The notes: generated from the letters alone by a model not told the origin. A stretch of DNA of 64,000 bases from Hyphomicrobiales bacterium (GCA_019075865.1 JAGXAN010000006.1:1-64000); one strand, 5' to 3'. Shown: positions 16,976-25,629, counted from the stretch's first letter. Numbers and translations: made by a program.

Positions 16976-18412
16976 TCAAAATACCACCTGTGCCAATTTC
17001 ACATCAAGATAATCGCGAATGCCCTCAACGCCGCCTTCCCGGCCCATGCCCGAAAAGTTCGTGCCACCGAAGGGCGCTTCAGATGCCGCCAGGGCAAAGG
17101 AATTGATACCCACCATTCCCGCCTTCAATTCGGCTATGGTGCGCCGCGCCAGTGTCGGCGAGCGGGTAAACGCGTAAGCCGAAAGGCCCATGTCGCAGGA
17201 ATTGGCGCGCGCGATCGCTTCATCGTCGGTCTGAAATCGCGTGATCGCGGCGATGGGCCCAAAATTCTCCTCCGCCATAACCCGCATGGTGTCGGTGACT
17301 TCGGTCAGAACCGTCGGTTCAAAGAAATGACCGGAATTGAATTGGCGGGCCCTGCCGCCGCCGGTGGCAAGCGTCGCACCTTCGCGCACCGCCTGCGCAA
17401 CAATTCCCTCGATCTCCGCAAGTCGGGCGGGGTTAATCAATGGCCCCATGCCAACGGATGGATCCAAACCATCGCCAAGCTTGATCGCTTTGGTGCGAGC
17501 CACAAACCCGGCGACAAAGGCGTCGTGCAGTCGCTCATGCACGTAAAAGCGGTCGGGCGTCACGCACACCTGCCCGGCATTGGCAAATTTGGTGGGAACA
17601 GCTGCATCCAATGCCGCCTCAATATCTGCGTCGGCATAGATGATCAGGGGCGCATTTCCCCCCAGTTCCATCGACACTTTTTTCATCGTTTCAGCGGCAT
17701 CACGGATCATTTGCTGGCCAACGCGCGTCGATCCGGTCAGCGATACCTTGCGCACCACTTTCGACGCCATGATCGGCGCGTAGGTGGAGTTCGTCGGGCC
17801 AACCACCAGACCGACGGCACCCGCGGGCAGTTGGCCAGCGCGACAGCAATCGACCATTACCATAGCGGTTCCGGGCGTTTGCGAGGAGGGTCGCACAATC
17901 ACCGAGCAACCGGCCGCCAAAGCCGGTGCCAGTTTGCGGGCAATCAGCGCCGCCGGAAAATTCCATGCCGTGAAGGCGGCAACAACGCCCACCGGTTCGT
18001 GGCTGACTTCAAATCGCCCGCCAGGCACGCGGCTTTCGATAATGCGTCCGTAAATGCGGCGTGCTTCTTCCGCCGCCCAGCGAAACTGGTCAACACTCAG
18101 CGCCCATTCACGCTGCGCCTGCGCCAATGGCTTGCCGGTCTCGCTCGAAATCATGCGCGCCGCCTCATCGGTTCGGCGCAACATTTCGTCGGCGATTGCA
18201 TGCAGCGCATCGGCCCGGGTGAAAGCTGGCTTTGCCCGCCAGGCTTTGAACCCAACTTGTGCAAATTCGATGGCTTCCTGCGTATCGGCGATGCTGGCGA
18301 CCGGCACATCACCCAGCGACACCTCGGTGACTGGGCTGCGCACCGCCGCATGGGCACCAGCTTTGGCTTGCCGCCATTCCCCGCCCATGAAAAGTCCGAA
18401 TTTTTGATACAT
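16976..18412 (-). CDS. NAD(P)-dependent aldehyde dehydrogenase (succinate-semialdehyde dehydrogenase-like)
   Basis: 478 residues of the ALDH superfamily with the catalytic Asn151 (TAWNFP), general base Glu249 (MELGGNAP) and nucleophile Cys283 (NAGQVC). The coenzyme loop reads VIVRPSSQTP, Arg replacing the more usual Lys. Overall it is closest in appearance to semialdehyde dehydrogenases. The ATG at 18412 begins one base after the idhA stop and is served by GGAGG, so the two are cotranscribed. A malonate or other short semialdehyde released by the downstream aldolase is the substrate I would test first. It is not of the MmsA (CoA-acylating) type as far as I can see. Confidence 0.85.
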   Translation of the reverse strand: MYQKFGLFMGGEWRQAKAGAHAAVRSPVTEVSLGDVPVASIADTQEAIEFAQVGFKAWRAKPAFTRADALHAIADEMLRRTDEAARMISSETGKPLAQAQREWALSVDQFRWAAEEARRIYGRIIESRVPGGRFEVSHEPVGVVAAFTAWNFPAALIARKLAPALAAGCSVIVRPSSQTPGTAMVMVDCCRAGQLPAGAVGLVVGPTNSTYAPIMASKVVRKVSLTGSTRVGQQMIRDAAETMKKVSMELGGNAPLIIYADADIEAALDAAVPTKFANAGQVCVTPDRFYVHERLHDAFVAGFVARTKAIKLGDGLDPSVGMGPLINPARLAEIEGIVAQAVREGATLATGGGRARQFNSGHFFEPTVLTEVTDTMRVMAEENFGPIAAITRFQTDDEAIARANSCDMGLSAYAFTRSPTLARRTIAELKAGMVGINSFALAASEAPFGGTNFSGMGREGGVEGIRDYLDVKLAQVVF

Positions 18413-18413
18413 G

Positions 18414-19421
18414 TCACGCAACCTCCGAAACTTTCACGGCGCGACCTTCAGCGATCGATTTGAGCGCGGCCTCCGCCAGAGTCAGTGCTTTTTGTCCATC
18501 TTCAAAGCCGACGACAGGGGTTTGGTTCGTCTCGACGGCCTCGACAAAAGCGTCGATCTCCGCATCAAACGCTTCTTTGTAGCGTTCGATAAAAAAGTGC
18601 AGCAACGGTGCGGCCTGATTGCTGTAACCCTTGCCGGACAGCCGCATTTGATTGGGTCTCTGGTTTTGGGAAATGGCCATGCCCTTCGAGCCAAAAGCCT
18701 CAACCCTCTGGTCATAACCGTAAAGGGATTCGCGCGAATTGGTGATAATAGCCTGCTTGCCCGAAGCCGTTCGCATCACCACTGTCACCGTATCAAAATC
18801 GCCAAGTTTTTCCATGAGTGCCGGTGCCACCAACCGCGACCCCATGGCAGTCACCCACTCTGGTTCCTCCCCAAGGATGAATCGCGCCATGTCGAAATCA
18901 TGAATGGTCATGTCCCTGAAAATCCCCCCCGAAACTTTCAGATAAGCCTCCGGTGCAAGGCCCGGATCGCGTGACGTGACCACAACCTGATGCAGGTCGC
19001 CAATATCGCCAGCCTTGACGGCATCGCGAACCGCCTTGTGGCCAGGATCAAAACGCCGCACAAAGCCAAGTTGAATGGGCAATCTGGTGCCGTGGATCAC
19101 CTCGGCGCAGCGTTTCACCCGCGCCAGGCTGAGGTCGATCGGCTTCTCGCACAACACCGGTTTTCCGGCCGCAACCGCCTGCTCCAAAAGATCGGCATGG
19201 GTGTCGGTTGCCGTGGCAATCAACACCGCATCCACATCGGGCGAGGAGAATACTTCGGCGGCGCTTCCCATCACGCGTGCACCGGTGGAAGACGCAACCG
19301 CTCGCGCTGCGGCCTCATTGATGTCTTGCACCGCAGCCAACCGGGCATTACGGTGCGCCCCTATATTGGCGGCATGCATGGCCCCGATGCGCCCGCATCC
19401 GAGCACTGCTATTTTGATCAT
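18414..19421 (-). CDS. idhA: Inositol 2-dehydrogenase (Gfo/Idh/MocA family)
   Basis: 335 residues: N-terminal Rossmann domain with GCGRIG and a C-terminal substrate domain. The IolG signature is complete: Lys93 in CEKP, and GGIFRDMTIHDFD carrying the catalytic pair Asp170 and His174. It oxidises myo-inositol (or a stereoisomer) to the inosose with NAD+, the first step of inositol breakdown. First gene of the minus-strand operon idhA-ALDH-aldolase-D-2-hydroxyacid dehydrogenase. GGGAGG lies seven bases before the ATG. A TTGACA -35-like hexamer (complement of 19474-19479) and the TTGCAA motif at 19445 lie upstream, the latter overlapping the expected -10 region, as expected for repression. Confidence 0.9.
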   Translation of the reverse strand: MIKIAVLGCGRIGAMHAANIGAHRNARLAAVQDINEAAARAVASSTGARVMGSAAEVFSSPDVDAVLIATATDTHADLLEQAVAAGKPVLCEKPIDLSLARVKRCAEVIHGTRLPIQLGFVRRFDPGHKAVRDAVKAGDIGDLHQVVVTSRDPGLAPEAYLKVSGGIFRDMTIHDFDMARFILGEEPEWVTAMGSRLVAPALMEKLGDFDTVTVVMRTASGKQAIITNSRESLYGYDQRVEAFGSKGMAISQNQRPNQMRLSGKGYSNQAAPLLHFFIERYKEAFDAEIDAFVEAVETNQTPVVGFEDGQKALTLAEAALKSIAEGRAVKVSEVA

Positions 19422-19444
19422 CCAATTGCCTCCCGATTGGTATT

Positions 19445-19479
19445 TTGCAATTTTTGTTGCATTAAATCATTTTTGTCAA
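19445..19479. promoter_or_regulatory. Divergent idhA/iolD promoter with TTGCAA/TTGCAT operator motif (site B)
   Basis: TTGCAA (19445-19450) and TTGCAT (19457-19462) form an inverted TGCAA-N6-TTGCA element. A TTGACA hexamer reading towards idhA occupies the complement of 19474-19479, so a repressor on the element would cover the idhA -10 region. Its core, read on the minus strand, is nearly identical to that of site C (ATGCAAyAAAAATTG). Confidence 0.45.
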
Positions 19480-19530
19480 TATACGATGCAAATAAAGTTG
19501 CTTCACACAATCCAACGAAGGGGGAAACGC

Positions 19531-21402
19531 ATGTCCAGCGCCACCATCAGACTGACAATGGCCCAAGCACTGGTGCGTTGGCTGACCCGCCAATTCACGG
19601 AAATCGACGGCGTCCGCTCGCCATTATTTGCCGGTGTTTTTGGCATTTTCGGACATGGCAATGTGACCTGCATTTCCGAGGCTCTCGAAGCGGCGCAGGA
19701 TCAGTTGCCGACATGGCGCGGCCAGAACGAGCAATCCATGGCACTTGCCGCCATTGGCTTTGCCAAGGCCAAGCGCCGTCGCCAGATCATGATCGCCACT
19801 TCCTCCATCGGCCCCGGCGCATTGAATATGGTGACGGCAGCCGGAACCGCTCATGCCAACCGCCTGCCGGTGCTGCTGATCGCTGGCGACACTTTCGCCA
19901 ACAGATTGCCCGACCCCGTGCTCCAGCAGGTCGAACATTTTGGCGATCCAACCATTACCGTAAACGACGCATTCAAGGCGGTAACCCGCTATTGGGATCG
20001 CATCACTCATCCCGCGCAAATCCTTGCCTCCCTGCCCCAGGCCGTGTCCGCTATGCTTGACCCTGCCGATTGCGGCCCGGCCTTCCTCGCCCTGCCTCAG
20101 GACATTCAGGAAATTGCCTTCGATTACCCGCAGGTGTTCTTCGAGGAGCGGATATGGAGCGTACCAAGACCTCGCCCTGACAGCAGGACACTCGCGGAAG
20201 CTGCCGTGCTTCTCAAAACCGCGAAAAAGCCGCTTCTGATTGCGGGTGGCGGCGTTCGTTACGCGCTGGCCGAAAACGCAGTGGCCGATTTTGCCATCAG
20301 ACATGGGATACCGATTGTTGAGACCATCGCCGGCAAGGGCGGATTGACGCATTATCACCCTGCCCATGCAGGCCCTATCGGCATCATAGGCTCAACCTCC
20401 GCCAACACACTTGCGGCCGAAGCGGACATCGTTCTGGCCGTCGGCACAAGGTTGCAAGATTTCACCACCGGGTCATGGACAGCCTTCAGCCCCGACGCCA
20501 AATTCATCTCGATCAATGCGGCGCGTTTCGATGCCGTGAAGCATCGCGCCCTCGCTGTGGTAGGTGACGCACTGGAAACGATCAATGAACTCGACGCAGC
20601 ATTGGGGGCCTGGAGCGCCGACCCCGCGCACATGGCCCATGCAAAAGCCCTGTTCAAAGCATGGGACGCTTTGCTCGACACTCATCAAATGCCAACCAAT
20701 GCGACAACCCCGACCTATGCGCAGGTCGTCCACATCGTAAACGCCGCTGCCGGCGATAATGACACCCTCATCTGCGCGGCGGGCGGCCTGCCGGGTGAAG
20801 TCGCCAAAGGCTGGCGGGTCAAAACGCCCAATACTTTCGATCTCGAATTTGGTTTCTCTTGCATGGGCTACGAGATCGCGGCCGGTTGGGGCCATGCGAT
20901 GGCCAATGCCGGGCCTGGCGGTCTTGGCGGCACACCTATCGTGATGATCGGTGATGGCACTTACATGATGATGAATTCAGACATCTATTCAACCGTGCTG
21001 AGCGGCCACAAAATGATTGTCATCGTCTGCGACAATGGTGGCTTTGCCGTCATCAACCGATTGCAGCAGGCCAAGGGCGTCCCTGGCTTCAACAATCTGC
21101 TTGTCGATTGTCGCGTCCAAAATCGCAACGCGCCGCTGCATGTCGATTTCGCCAAACATGCGCAATCCATGGGTGCCGCCGCAAGACATTGCGAAAGTCT
21201 CGCCGATTTCAGGCGTGCGCTCGAATGGGCGCGCGGCAATGATGGCACAACCGTGTTGTCAATCGCCTCGGATGCCCATGCCTGGGTGCCCGGCGACGCT
21301 GACTGGGATGTTGGCGTTCCCGAAGTTTCCGAGCGGGAATCCGTTCAAAATGCCCGCAAGATGCAAATTCAAATCCGCGCCAAACAGCGCATCGGAGTGT
21401 GA
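19531..21402 (+). CDS. iolD: 3D-(3,5/4)-trihydroxycyclohexane-1,2-dione hydrolase
   Basis: 623-residue thiamine-diphosphate enzyme that opens the ring of the inositol intermediate to 5-deoxy-D-glucuronate. IolD is recognised from RLTMAQALVRWL, AGVFGIFGHGN, the NEQ motif with Glu67 (cofactor activation) and TSSIGPGALNMVTAAGTA, with the TPP/Mg site GDG at 474-476 and the Asn about 25 residues later. The ATG at 19531 is preceded by AAGGGGGAA. First gene of the plus-strand operon, with iolE six bases downstream, divergent from idhA. All domains (TPP-binding N and C, central) are complete. Confidence 0.95.
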   Translation: MSSATIRLTMAQALVRWLTRQFTEIDGVRSPLFAGVFGIFGHGNVTCISEALEAAQDQLPTWRGQNEQSMALAAIGFAKAKRRRQIMIATSSIGPGALNMVTAAGTAHANRLPVLLIAGDTFANRLPDPVLQQVEHFGDPTITVNDAFKAVTRYWDRITHPAQILASLPQAVSAMLDPADCGPAFLALPQDIQEIAFDYPQVFFEERIWSVPRPRPDSRTLAEAAVLLKTAKKPLLIAGGGVRYALAENAVADFAIRHGIPIVETIAGKGGLTHYHPAHAGPIGIIGSTSANTLAAEADIVLAVGTRLQDFTTGSWTAFSPDAKFISINAARFDAVKHRALAVVGDALETINELDAALGAWSADPAHMAHAKALFKAWDALLDTHQMPTNATTPTYAQVVHIVNAAAGDNDTLICAAGGLPGEVAKGWRVKTPNTFDLEFGFSCMGYEIAAGWGHAMANAGPGGLGGTPIVMIGDGTYMMMNSDIYSTVLSGHKMIVIVCDNGGFAVINRLQQAKGVPGFNNLLVDCRVQNRNAPLHVDFAKHAQSMGAAARHCESLADFRRALEWARGNDGTTVLSIASDAHAWVPGDADWDVGVPEVSERESVQNARKMQIQIRAKQRIGV

Positions 21403-21408
21403 AAGATC

Positions 21409-22308
21409 ATGAAAGCCAAACTTGGAATAGCCCCTATCGCATGGTGGAACGATGACCTTGCCGAACTCTCCGATGACGTCAGCCTGGAAGAATGTTTAAG
21501 GCAGGCCAGCCTTGCCGGGTTTACCGGCATGGAAACCGGCCGGCGCTTCCCGATGGACATGCGAGAACTCGGGCCGATACTGGCACGTTATGGCATCTCG
21601 GTCTGCGGCGGTTGGTTCTCCGGACTGCTGCTCGATGGTGACATCGAACGTGAGAAAGAGCGCATTCGGGCACAGATGGATTTTTTCATCGCCGCAAAAG
21701 CGCCCTGCATTGTCTATGGCGAAACCGCGCGCTCGATCCAGGGGGATCGTTCCGCCCCGCTAGCAACCAAACCCAAACTGTCTGCCGACGAAATGAAGAC
21801 CTATGGCCGCAAAATGACGGCTTTTGCGGAATGGTGCGCGGACCAGAAAATGCCAATTTCCTACCATCACCATATGGCCGCCGTGATCGAGACCGAGTCG
21901 GAACTGGATGCTTTTATGGCCAATACAGGTGAGGCTTTGCCGCTCTTGTTCGATGCCGGCCATCTGGCATTTGCAGGCGGTGACGTGCTGCGTGCCATTG
22001 ACAAACACCATAAGCGCATCAGCCATGTTCATACCAAGGACATCCGCCGCAACGTGATCGCAGGGCTGGATCGAACCAGGGAAAGTTTCCTCGATGCGGT
22101 CGTCAAGGGGGCTTTCACGGTTCCAGGTGACGGTTCACTCGATTTCGCCGCCATTGTCGGGCGTTTGGCCTCGCATGGCTATGAAGGCTGGTTCGTGGTC
22201 GAAGCAGAGCAGGATCCCAAACTCAACCCGCCGCTCGAAATGGCAAAAAAGGGACATGCGGAACTTTTGCGCGTCATGGCGCTATCCAATTACAAGGTGA
22301 TGAAATGA
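21409..22308 (+). CDS. iolE: Inosose dehydratase (xylose isomerase-like TIM barrel)
   Basis: 299 residues. The N-terminus GIAPIAWWNDDLAEL and the following TGMETGRRFP match IolE, which dehydrates 2-keto-myo-inositol to the trihydroxycyclohexanedione consumed by IolD. Metal-ligand segments of the barrel are visible: ISYHHHM, LFDAGHLAFAGGD, ISHVHTKDIR and VVEAEQDP. It lies between iolD (6-base gap) and the SDR gene, whose ATG overlaps its stop as ATGA. Together with idhA and iolD it completes the first three steps of inositol catabolism. Confidence 0.93.
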   Translation: MKAKLGIAPIAWWNDDLAELSDDVSLEECLRQASLAGFTGMETGRRFPMDMRELGPILARYGISVCGGWFSGLLLDGDIEREKERIRAQMDFFIAAKAPCIVYGETARSIQGDRSAPLATKPKLSADEMKTYGRKMTAFAEWCADQKMPISYHHHMAAVIETESELDAFMANTGEALPLLFDAGHLAFAGGDVLRAIDKHHKRISHVHTKDIRRNVIAGLDRTRESFLDAVVKGAFTVPGDGSLDFAAIVGRLASHGYEGWFVVEAEQDPKLNPPLEMAKKGHAELLRVMALSNYKVMK

Positions 22309-23126
22309 ACCGCGTCGATCAAAAAATTTGCGTCATCGCAGGTGCCACGCAAGGGCTTGGCGCGGCTGTCGCGCGACGTTTGGCGGCGGCGGGTGCAGCG
22401 GGAATTGTCATAACCGGCCGCCATGAGGCCCGTGGCAACGCCGTTGCCAAAGATATAACCCAAGCCTTTGGCGTTCCAGCGCTGTTCGTGAGGGCGGATC
22501 TGGCATCCGTCGCGGACTGCCAACGCGCGATCGAGGAAACCGACCGGCGCTTTGGCCGCATCGACGTTTTGGTGAATGCAGGTGCCTCAACCGAGCGCGG
22601 CACGATCTTGAACACCAGCCCCGAATTATTTGACCGGATGTTTGCCATCAATGTGCGCGGCCCATTCTTCATGATGCAGGAAGCGATCAAACTGATGATC
22701 CGGGACGGGACTGAAGGCGCAATATGCAACATCGGTTCAATCTCGGCGATGGCCGGTCAACCCTTCATCAGTCCCTATTGCGCCTCCAAGGGCGCATTGA
22801 CGACGCTTACCGCCAATACCGCGTTTTCGGTGATGCGCAATCGCATTCGCGTCAACCAGCTTAACATCGGCTGGATGGCGTCTGACAATGAGCGCCAATT
22901 GCAGGCCGCCGAAAGCAATGACCCGGACTGGCTTGAAAAAGTCGAAAGCCAGCAACCCTTTGGCCGCTTGATCGATCCTGAAGAAGCGGCCCGCGCCATA
23001 AACTTTCTCGTGTCGGGCGATGCCGGACTCATGACCGGCGCCATCGTCAATTTCGATCAATCCGTATGGGGCGCAGTCGCAGGTGCCATGCCCGCACCGG
23101 ACGCACCCATGAAACTGGCAAACTGA
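22305..23126 (+). CDS. SDR-family NAD(P)-dependent oxidoreductase of the iol operon
   Basis: 273 residues of the classical short-chain dehydrogenase type: TGxxxGxG-like cofactor motif GATQGLG at 13-19, a VNAGAS motif, the catalytic Ser in NIGSISAM and the YCASK active-site Tyr/Lys. It ends with an MTGAIVNFDQSVWG segment. It overlaps iolE by four bases, so it is part of the inositol operon. The canonical pathway has no SDR step here. It could oxidise another inositol isomer or methyl-inositol, or act on 5-deoxyglucuronate or its acid. Which one cannot be decided from sequence. Confidence 0.8.
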   Translation: MNRVDQKICVIAGATQGLGAAVARRLAAAGAAGIVITGRHEARGNAVAKDITQAFGVPALFVRADLASVADCQRAIEETDRRFGRIDVLVNAGASTERGTILNTSPELFDRMFAINVRGPFFMMQEAIKLMIRDGTEGAICNIGSISAMAGQPFISPYCASKGALTTLTANTAFSVMRNRIRVNQLNIGWMASDNERQLQAAESNDPDWLEKVESQQPFGRLIDPEEAARAINFLVSGDAGLMTGAIVNFDQSVWGAVAGAMPAPDAPMKLAN

Positions 23127-23217
23127 GGCCAATTCCGGCCTCAGCGGGCGCCTTCACCAAAGCACCATCGCGCCGCACTTTGATCCAGCCTTGATTTCAC
23201 AAAATGGGAGACTCTTC

Positions 23218-24288
23218 ATGATAAATTATGCCGTGGTTGGTGCTGGTTGGATCTCGCAACAAGCGTTTCTGCCGGGTGTTGGGCAATCCGGAAATTCCCG
23301 TGTTGCCGCCATCGTGACTGGCGACCGAAGCAAATCAGATCGCCTGGCACAATTCTATGGCATAGAAACCGTGGTCGGCTACGATGCCTATGACGAGTTG
23401 CTGGCCAGCCCGGCCATCGACGCTGTTTACATCGCCTTACCCAATGATATGCACGCGGACTATGCCATTCGCGCCGCGCGGGCCGGCAAACACATTCTCG
23501 TGGAAAAGCCGCTGGCAAAAACCGAAGCCGAAGCGCTCGCCATGATTGAGGCGGCACGCGCCGCCAATGTGTTTCTCATGACCGCATACCGATTGCATCA
23601 CGAGCCCGGCACCATTGCCGTGCTCGAACACATCCGCGCCGATGCCATTGGCCGGCCATTGTTCTTTCAATCTGTGCTCAGTTTCCAGACGGCCATTGGC
23701 AATCATCGTTTGAAAGCCTCAGCATGGGGCGGCCCGCTTCAGGACGTCGGCGTTTATTGCGTGAATGCCGCACGCCATGTTTTTGCCGAAGAACCAATCG
23801 AAGCCATAGCTATGGCGCATCGACCCGGCAGCGATCCGCGCTTCCGCGAGGTTGACGCCTCGGTGGTGGCGACTTTGCGGTTTCCCTCTGGCGGCCTCGC
23901 GCAATTCGTCGCCAGTTTCGGCGCAGCGGATGTTGACAATTATCGTGTCATTGGAACCACTGGCGATCTTGAACTCGATCCCGGTTTCCGGTTCGAGACA
24001 GCAACGCGTTTGCGACTTCGCCAGAACGGAAAAATCACCGAGACCCAATTTCCGCAAATTGACCATTTCGGCGCGCAGGTTGCCTATTTTTCCGATTGCA
24101 TAACGACGCGAACCCTGCCCGAGGCGGATGGGCAGGAAGGGCTGGCAGACATGCGCGCCCTGCTTGCTATTGAAAAAGCCTGCCTCACCGGTTTGCCGCA
24201 AAAAATCTCCTCGCCGCCGCGCCCGCGCCACCCAACCAGCGATATGGTGCGAATGGCTCCACCAACCGACCGACGCCTGGTGCTGTAA
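23218..24288 (+). CDS. Gfo/Idh/MocA-family oxidoreductase (glucose-fructose oxidoreductase-like)
   Basis: 356 residues. Rossmann motif VGAGWI near the N-terminus, Lys97 in VEKPLA, and a GGPLQDVGVY segment of the GFOR/aldose-dehydrogenase subgroup in place of the IolG DxxxH motif. It has no clear export signal. The ATG at 23218 follows GGGAG; the 91-base gap from the SDR gene still allows cotranscription. Related proteins oxidise aldoses at C1, so oxidation of the aldehyde carbon of 5-deoxy-D-glucuronate is a plausible role in this operon. This is inference. The C-terminal 25 residues are Pro/Arg-rich and unlike the family. Confidence 0.78.
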   Translation: MINYAVVGAGWISQQAFLPGVGQSGNSRVAAIVTGDRSKSDRLAQFYGIETVVGYDAYDELLASPAIDAVYIALPNDMHADYAIRAARAGKHILVEKPLAKTEAEALAMIEAARAANVFLMTAYRLHHEPGTIAVLEHIRADAIGRPLFFQSVLSFQTAIGNHRLKASAWGGPLQDVGVYCVNAARHVFAEEPIEAIAMAHRPGSDPRFREVDASVVATLRFPSGGLAQFVASFGAADVDNYRVIGTTGDLELDPGFRFETATRLRLRQNGKITETQFPQIDHFGAQVAYFSDCITTRTLPEADGQEGLADMRALLAIEKACLTGLPQKISSPPRPRHPTSDMVRMAPPTDRRLVL

Positions 24289-24408
24289 AGTCGGGGCGTA
24301 TGATCAAAAGCCGGAACGCAAGTGATAACGCGCCCCCCGCGCGTTGCGGGCCAACGACCTTTGCTCGCGAAAACGGCGGCTACCCTGAATCGCAATAGCC
24401 ACCCATTC

Positions 24409-24501
24409 TTGCAACAATTTTTATTGCATCTATTGCAATTCAGCAATTTTCATTGTAATCAAGGATCATGCGAACGGCACGAGCGGGGAGGCAGGCGAAT
24501 G
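24409..24501 (+). promoter_or_regulatory. Orphan promoter-like block with TTGCAA motifs, ribosome-binding site and ATG (site C)
   Basis: Within the 243-base gap between the convergent Gfo/Idh and LacI genes there is an AT-rich block with TTGCAA (24409), TTGCAT (24424), TTGCAA (24433) and a TGTAAT -10-like hexamer. It is followed by GGGGAGG (24485-24491) seven bases before an ATG at 24499. Only 11 codons later this reading enters the 3' end of the LacI gene on the other strand. It looks like a promoter and gene start whose gene is gone, possibly a rearrangement scar. Confidence 0.4.
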
Positions 24502-24531
24502 AAATATCTGGTTGACTTGCCCCCTGCCCGC

Positions 24532-25551
24532 TCATGCACTGCCGCGTTGAATGAAACGACCCGGAAAAAGCTGGTCGCGACTGGGTTCGGAAGTCTGCCG
24601 CAGCACCTCAACCAGCGCATTGGCCATGTCGGTAATGGGTTGGTGCCAAGTGGTCAGGTTATAGCAAGGCAATGCAGCAAGTGGCATGTCGTCATAACCG
24701 ATCACGCCAATATCACCTGGAACCGACAGGCCGAGGCCGTAGCGGATGGCATCTATGGCACCGATGGCCAGAGCGTCATTTTCACAAATGAGTATGTCAG
24801 GGCGGCGATCCTGATAAGGCCCGGTGAGCGCGGCCAACACCCGCGCATGGGCGAGACCGATATTGTATTGCTCGACATGAATGAACGGCGCGTGCGCGCC
24901 GCTGCGCCGGTGCCATTCCTGAAGGAAAGTGTCCTTGCGGCGCACGGTCGCCGAATGGCTGTCCGGCCCGGCCACAAACAACGGCCGTCGGTAGCCCTTT
25001 TCAAAAGCAAAGGCGACAATGTCGCGAAGCGCACCTACATCATCGCAACTGATCGAGATCGTATTGGGGTTCTCACTGGTGCGGGCGAAAACAATCAGCT
25101 TTTTGACACGCCGCGCGCCCAGGGCGGTCTTGATGATCTGGTCGTCAAACCAGGTTCCGTTCAGCACTGCCGCGTCCACCCGTCGCTGGCTCGCAGTCAG
25201 CAAGGCGTCGGGCGCACCCGATTCATCGCGCATCGGCACGAGCAAGCTTCCCCAGCCCTCGTTTTGCAGAATGAGGCTGAGCCGTTCCAAAACGACAAGC
25301 GTATGCGGATTGGCAAAATCATTGACCAACAGCGCGATCAGGCCGGAGCGGTCGGAGGCGAGACCCGCCGCCGCCAAATCGGGCACATAACCAAGCTGGG
25401 CCGCAGCCGCCAACACCCTTTTGCGGGTTTTGGCAGAAATCGGCGCGTCTTTGCGGAAGGCGCGGCCCACCGTCCAGCGCGAAACGCCCGCAGCTTCGGC
25501 CACGTCATCCGCAATCACCACCCCGGGGTCAATGGTCTGATCGTCGTTCAT
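24532..25551 (-). CDS. LacI-family transcriptional regulator
   Basis: 339 residues: N-terminal LacI helix-turn-helix (about 13-60; ADDVAEAAGVSRWTVGRAFRK with hinge region AAAQLGYVPD) and a periplasmic-binding-protein-like effector domain to the C-terminus. The ATG at 25551 gives a short 14-residue lead before the HTH. It is divergent from the ABC sugar transporter, which it probably controls in response to the transported sugar or cyclitol. A perfect 14-base palindrome with central CG, as favoured by LacI proteins, lies 65 bases upstream of its start. Its 3' end lies against an orphan promoter-like block. Confidence 0.88.
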   Translation of the reverse strand: MNDDQTIDPGVVIADDVAEAAGVSRWTVGRAFRKDAPISAKTRKRVLAAAAQLGYVPDLAAAGLASDRSGLIALLVNDFANPHTLVVLERLSLILQNEGWGSLLVPMRDESGAPDALLTASQRRVDAAVLNGTWFDDQIIKTALGARRVKKLIVFARTSENPNTISISCDDVGALRDIVAFAFEKGYRRPLFVAGPDSHSATVRRKDTFLQEWHRRSGAHAPFIHVEQYNIGLAHARVLAALTGPYQDRRPDILICENDALAIGAIDAIRYGLGLSVPGDIGVIGYDDMPLAALPCYNLTTWHQPITDMANALVEVLRQTSEPSRDQLFPGRFIQRGSA

Positions 25552-25615
25552 GGCTCCGATCTTAGCCGACAACCATGGGTAAAATCCAGCACGCAGAAGC
25601 CAGTAATTAGTTTTG

Positions 25616-25629
25616 TGCACGCGCGTGCA
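25616..25629. promoter_or_regulatory. Perfect palindrome, candidate LacI-family operator
   Basis: TGCACGCGCGTGCA is self-complementary over 14 bases with a central CG step, the usual form of LacI-family operators. It lies in the 476-base intergenic region 25552-26027 shared by the LacI gene and the ABC transporter. Confidence 0.5.
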
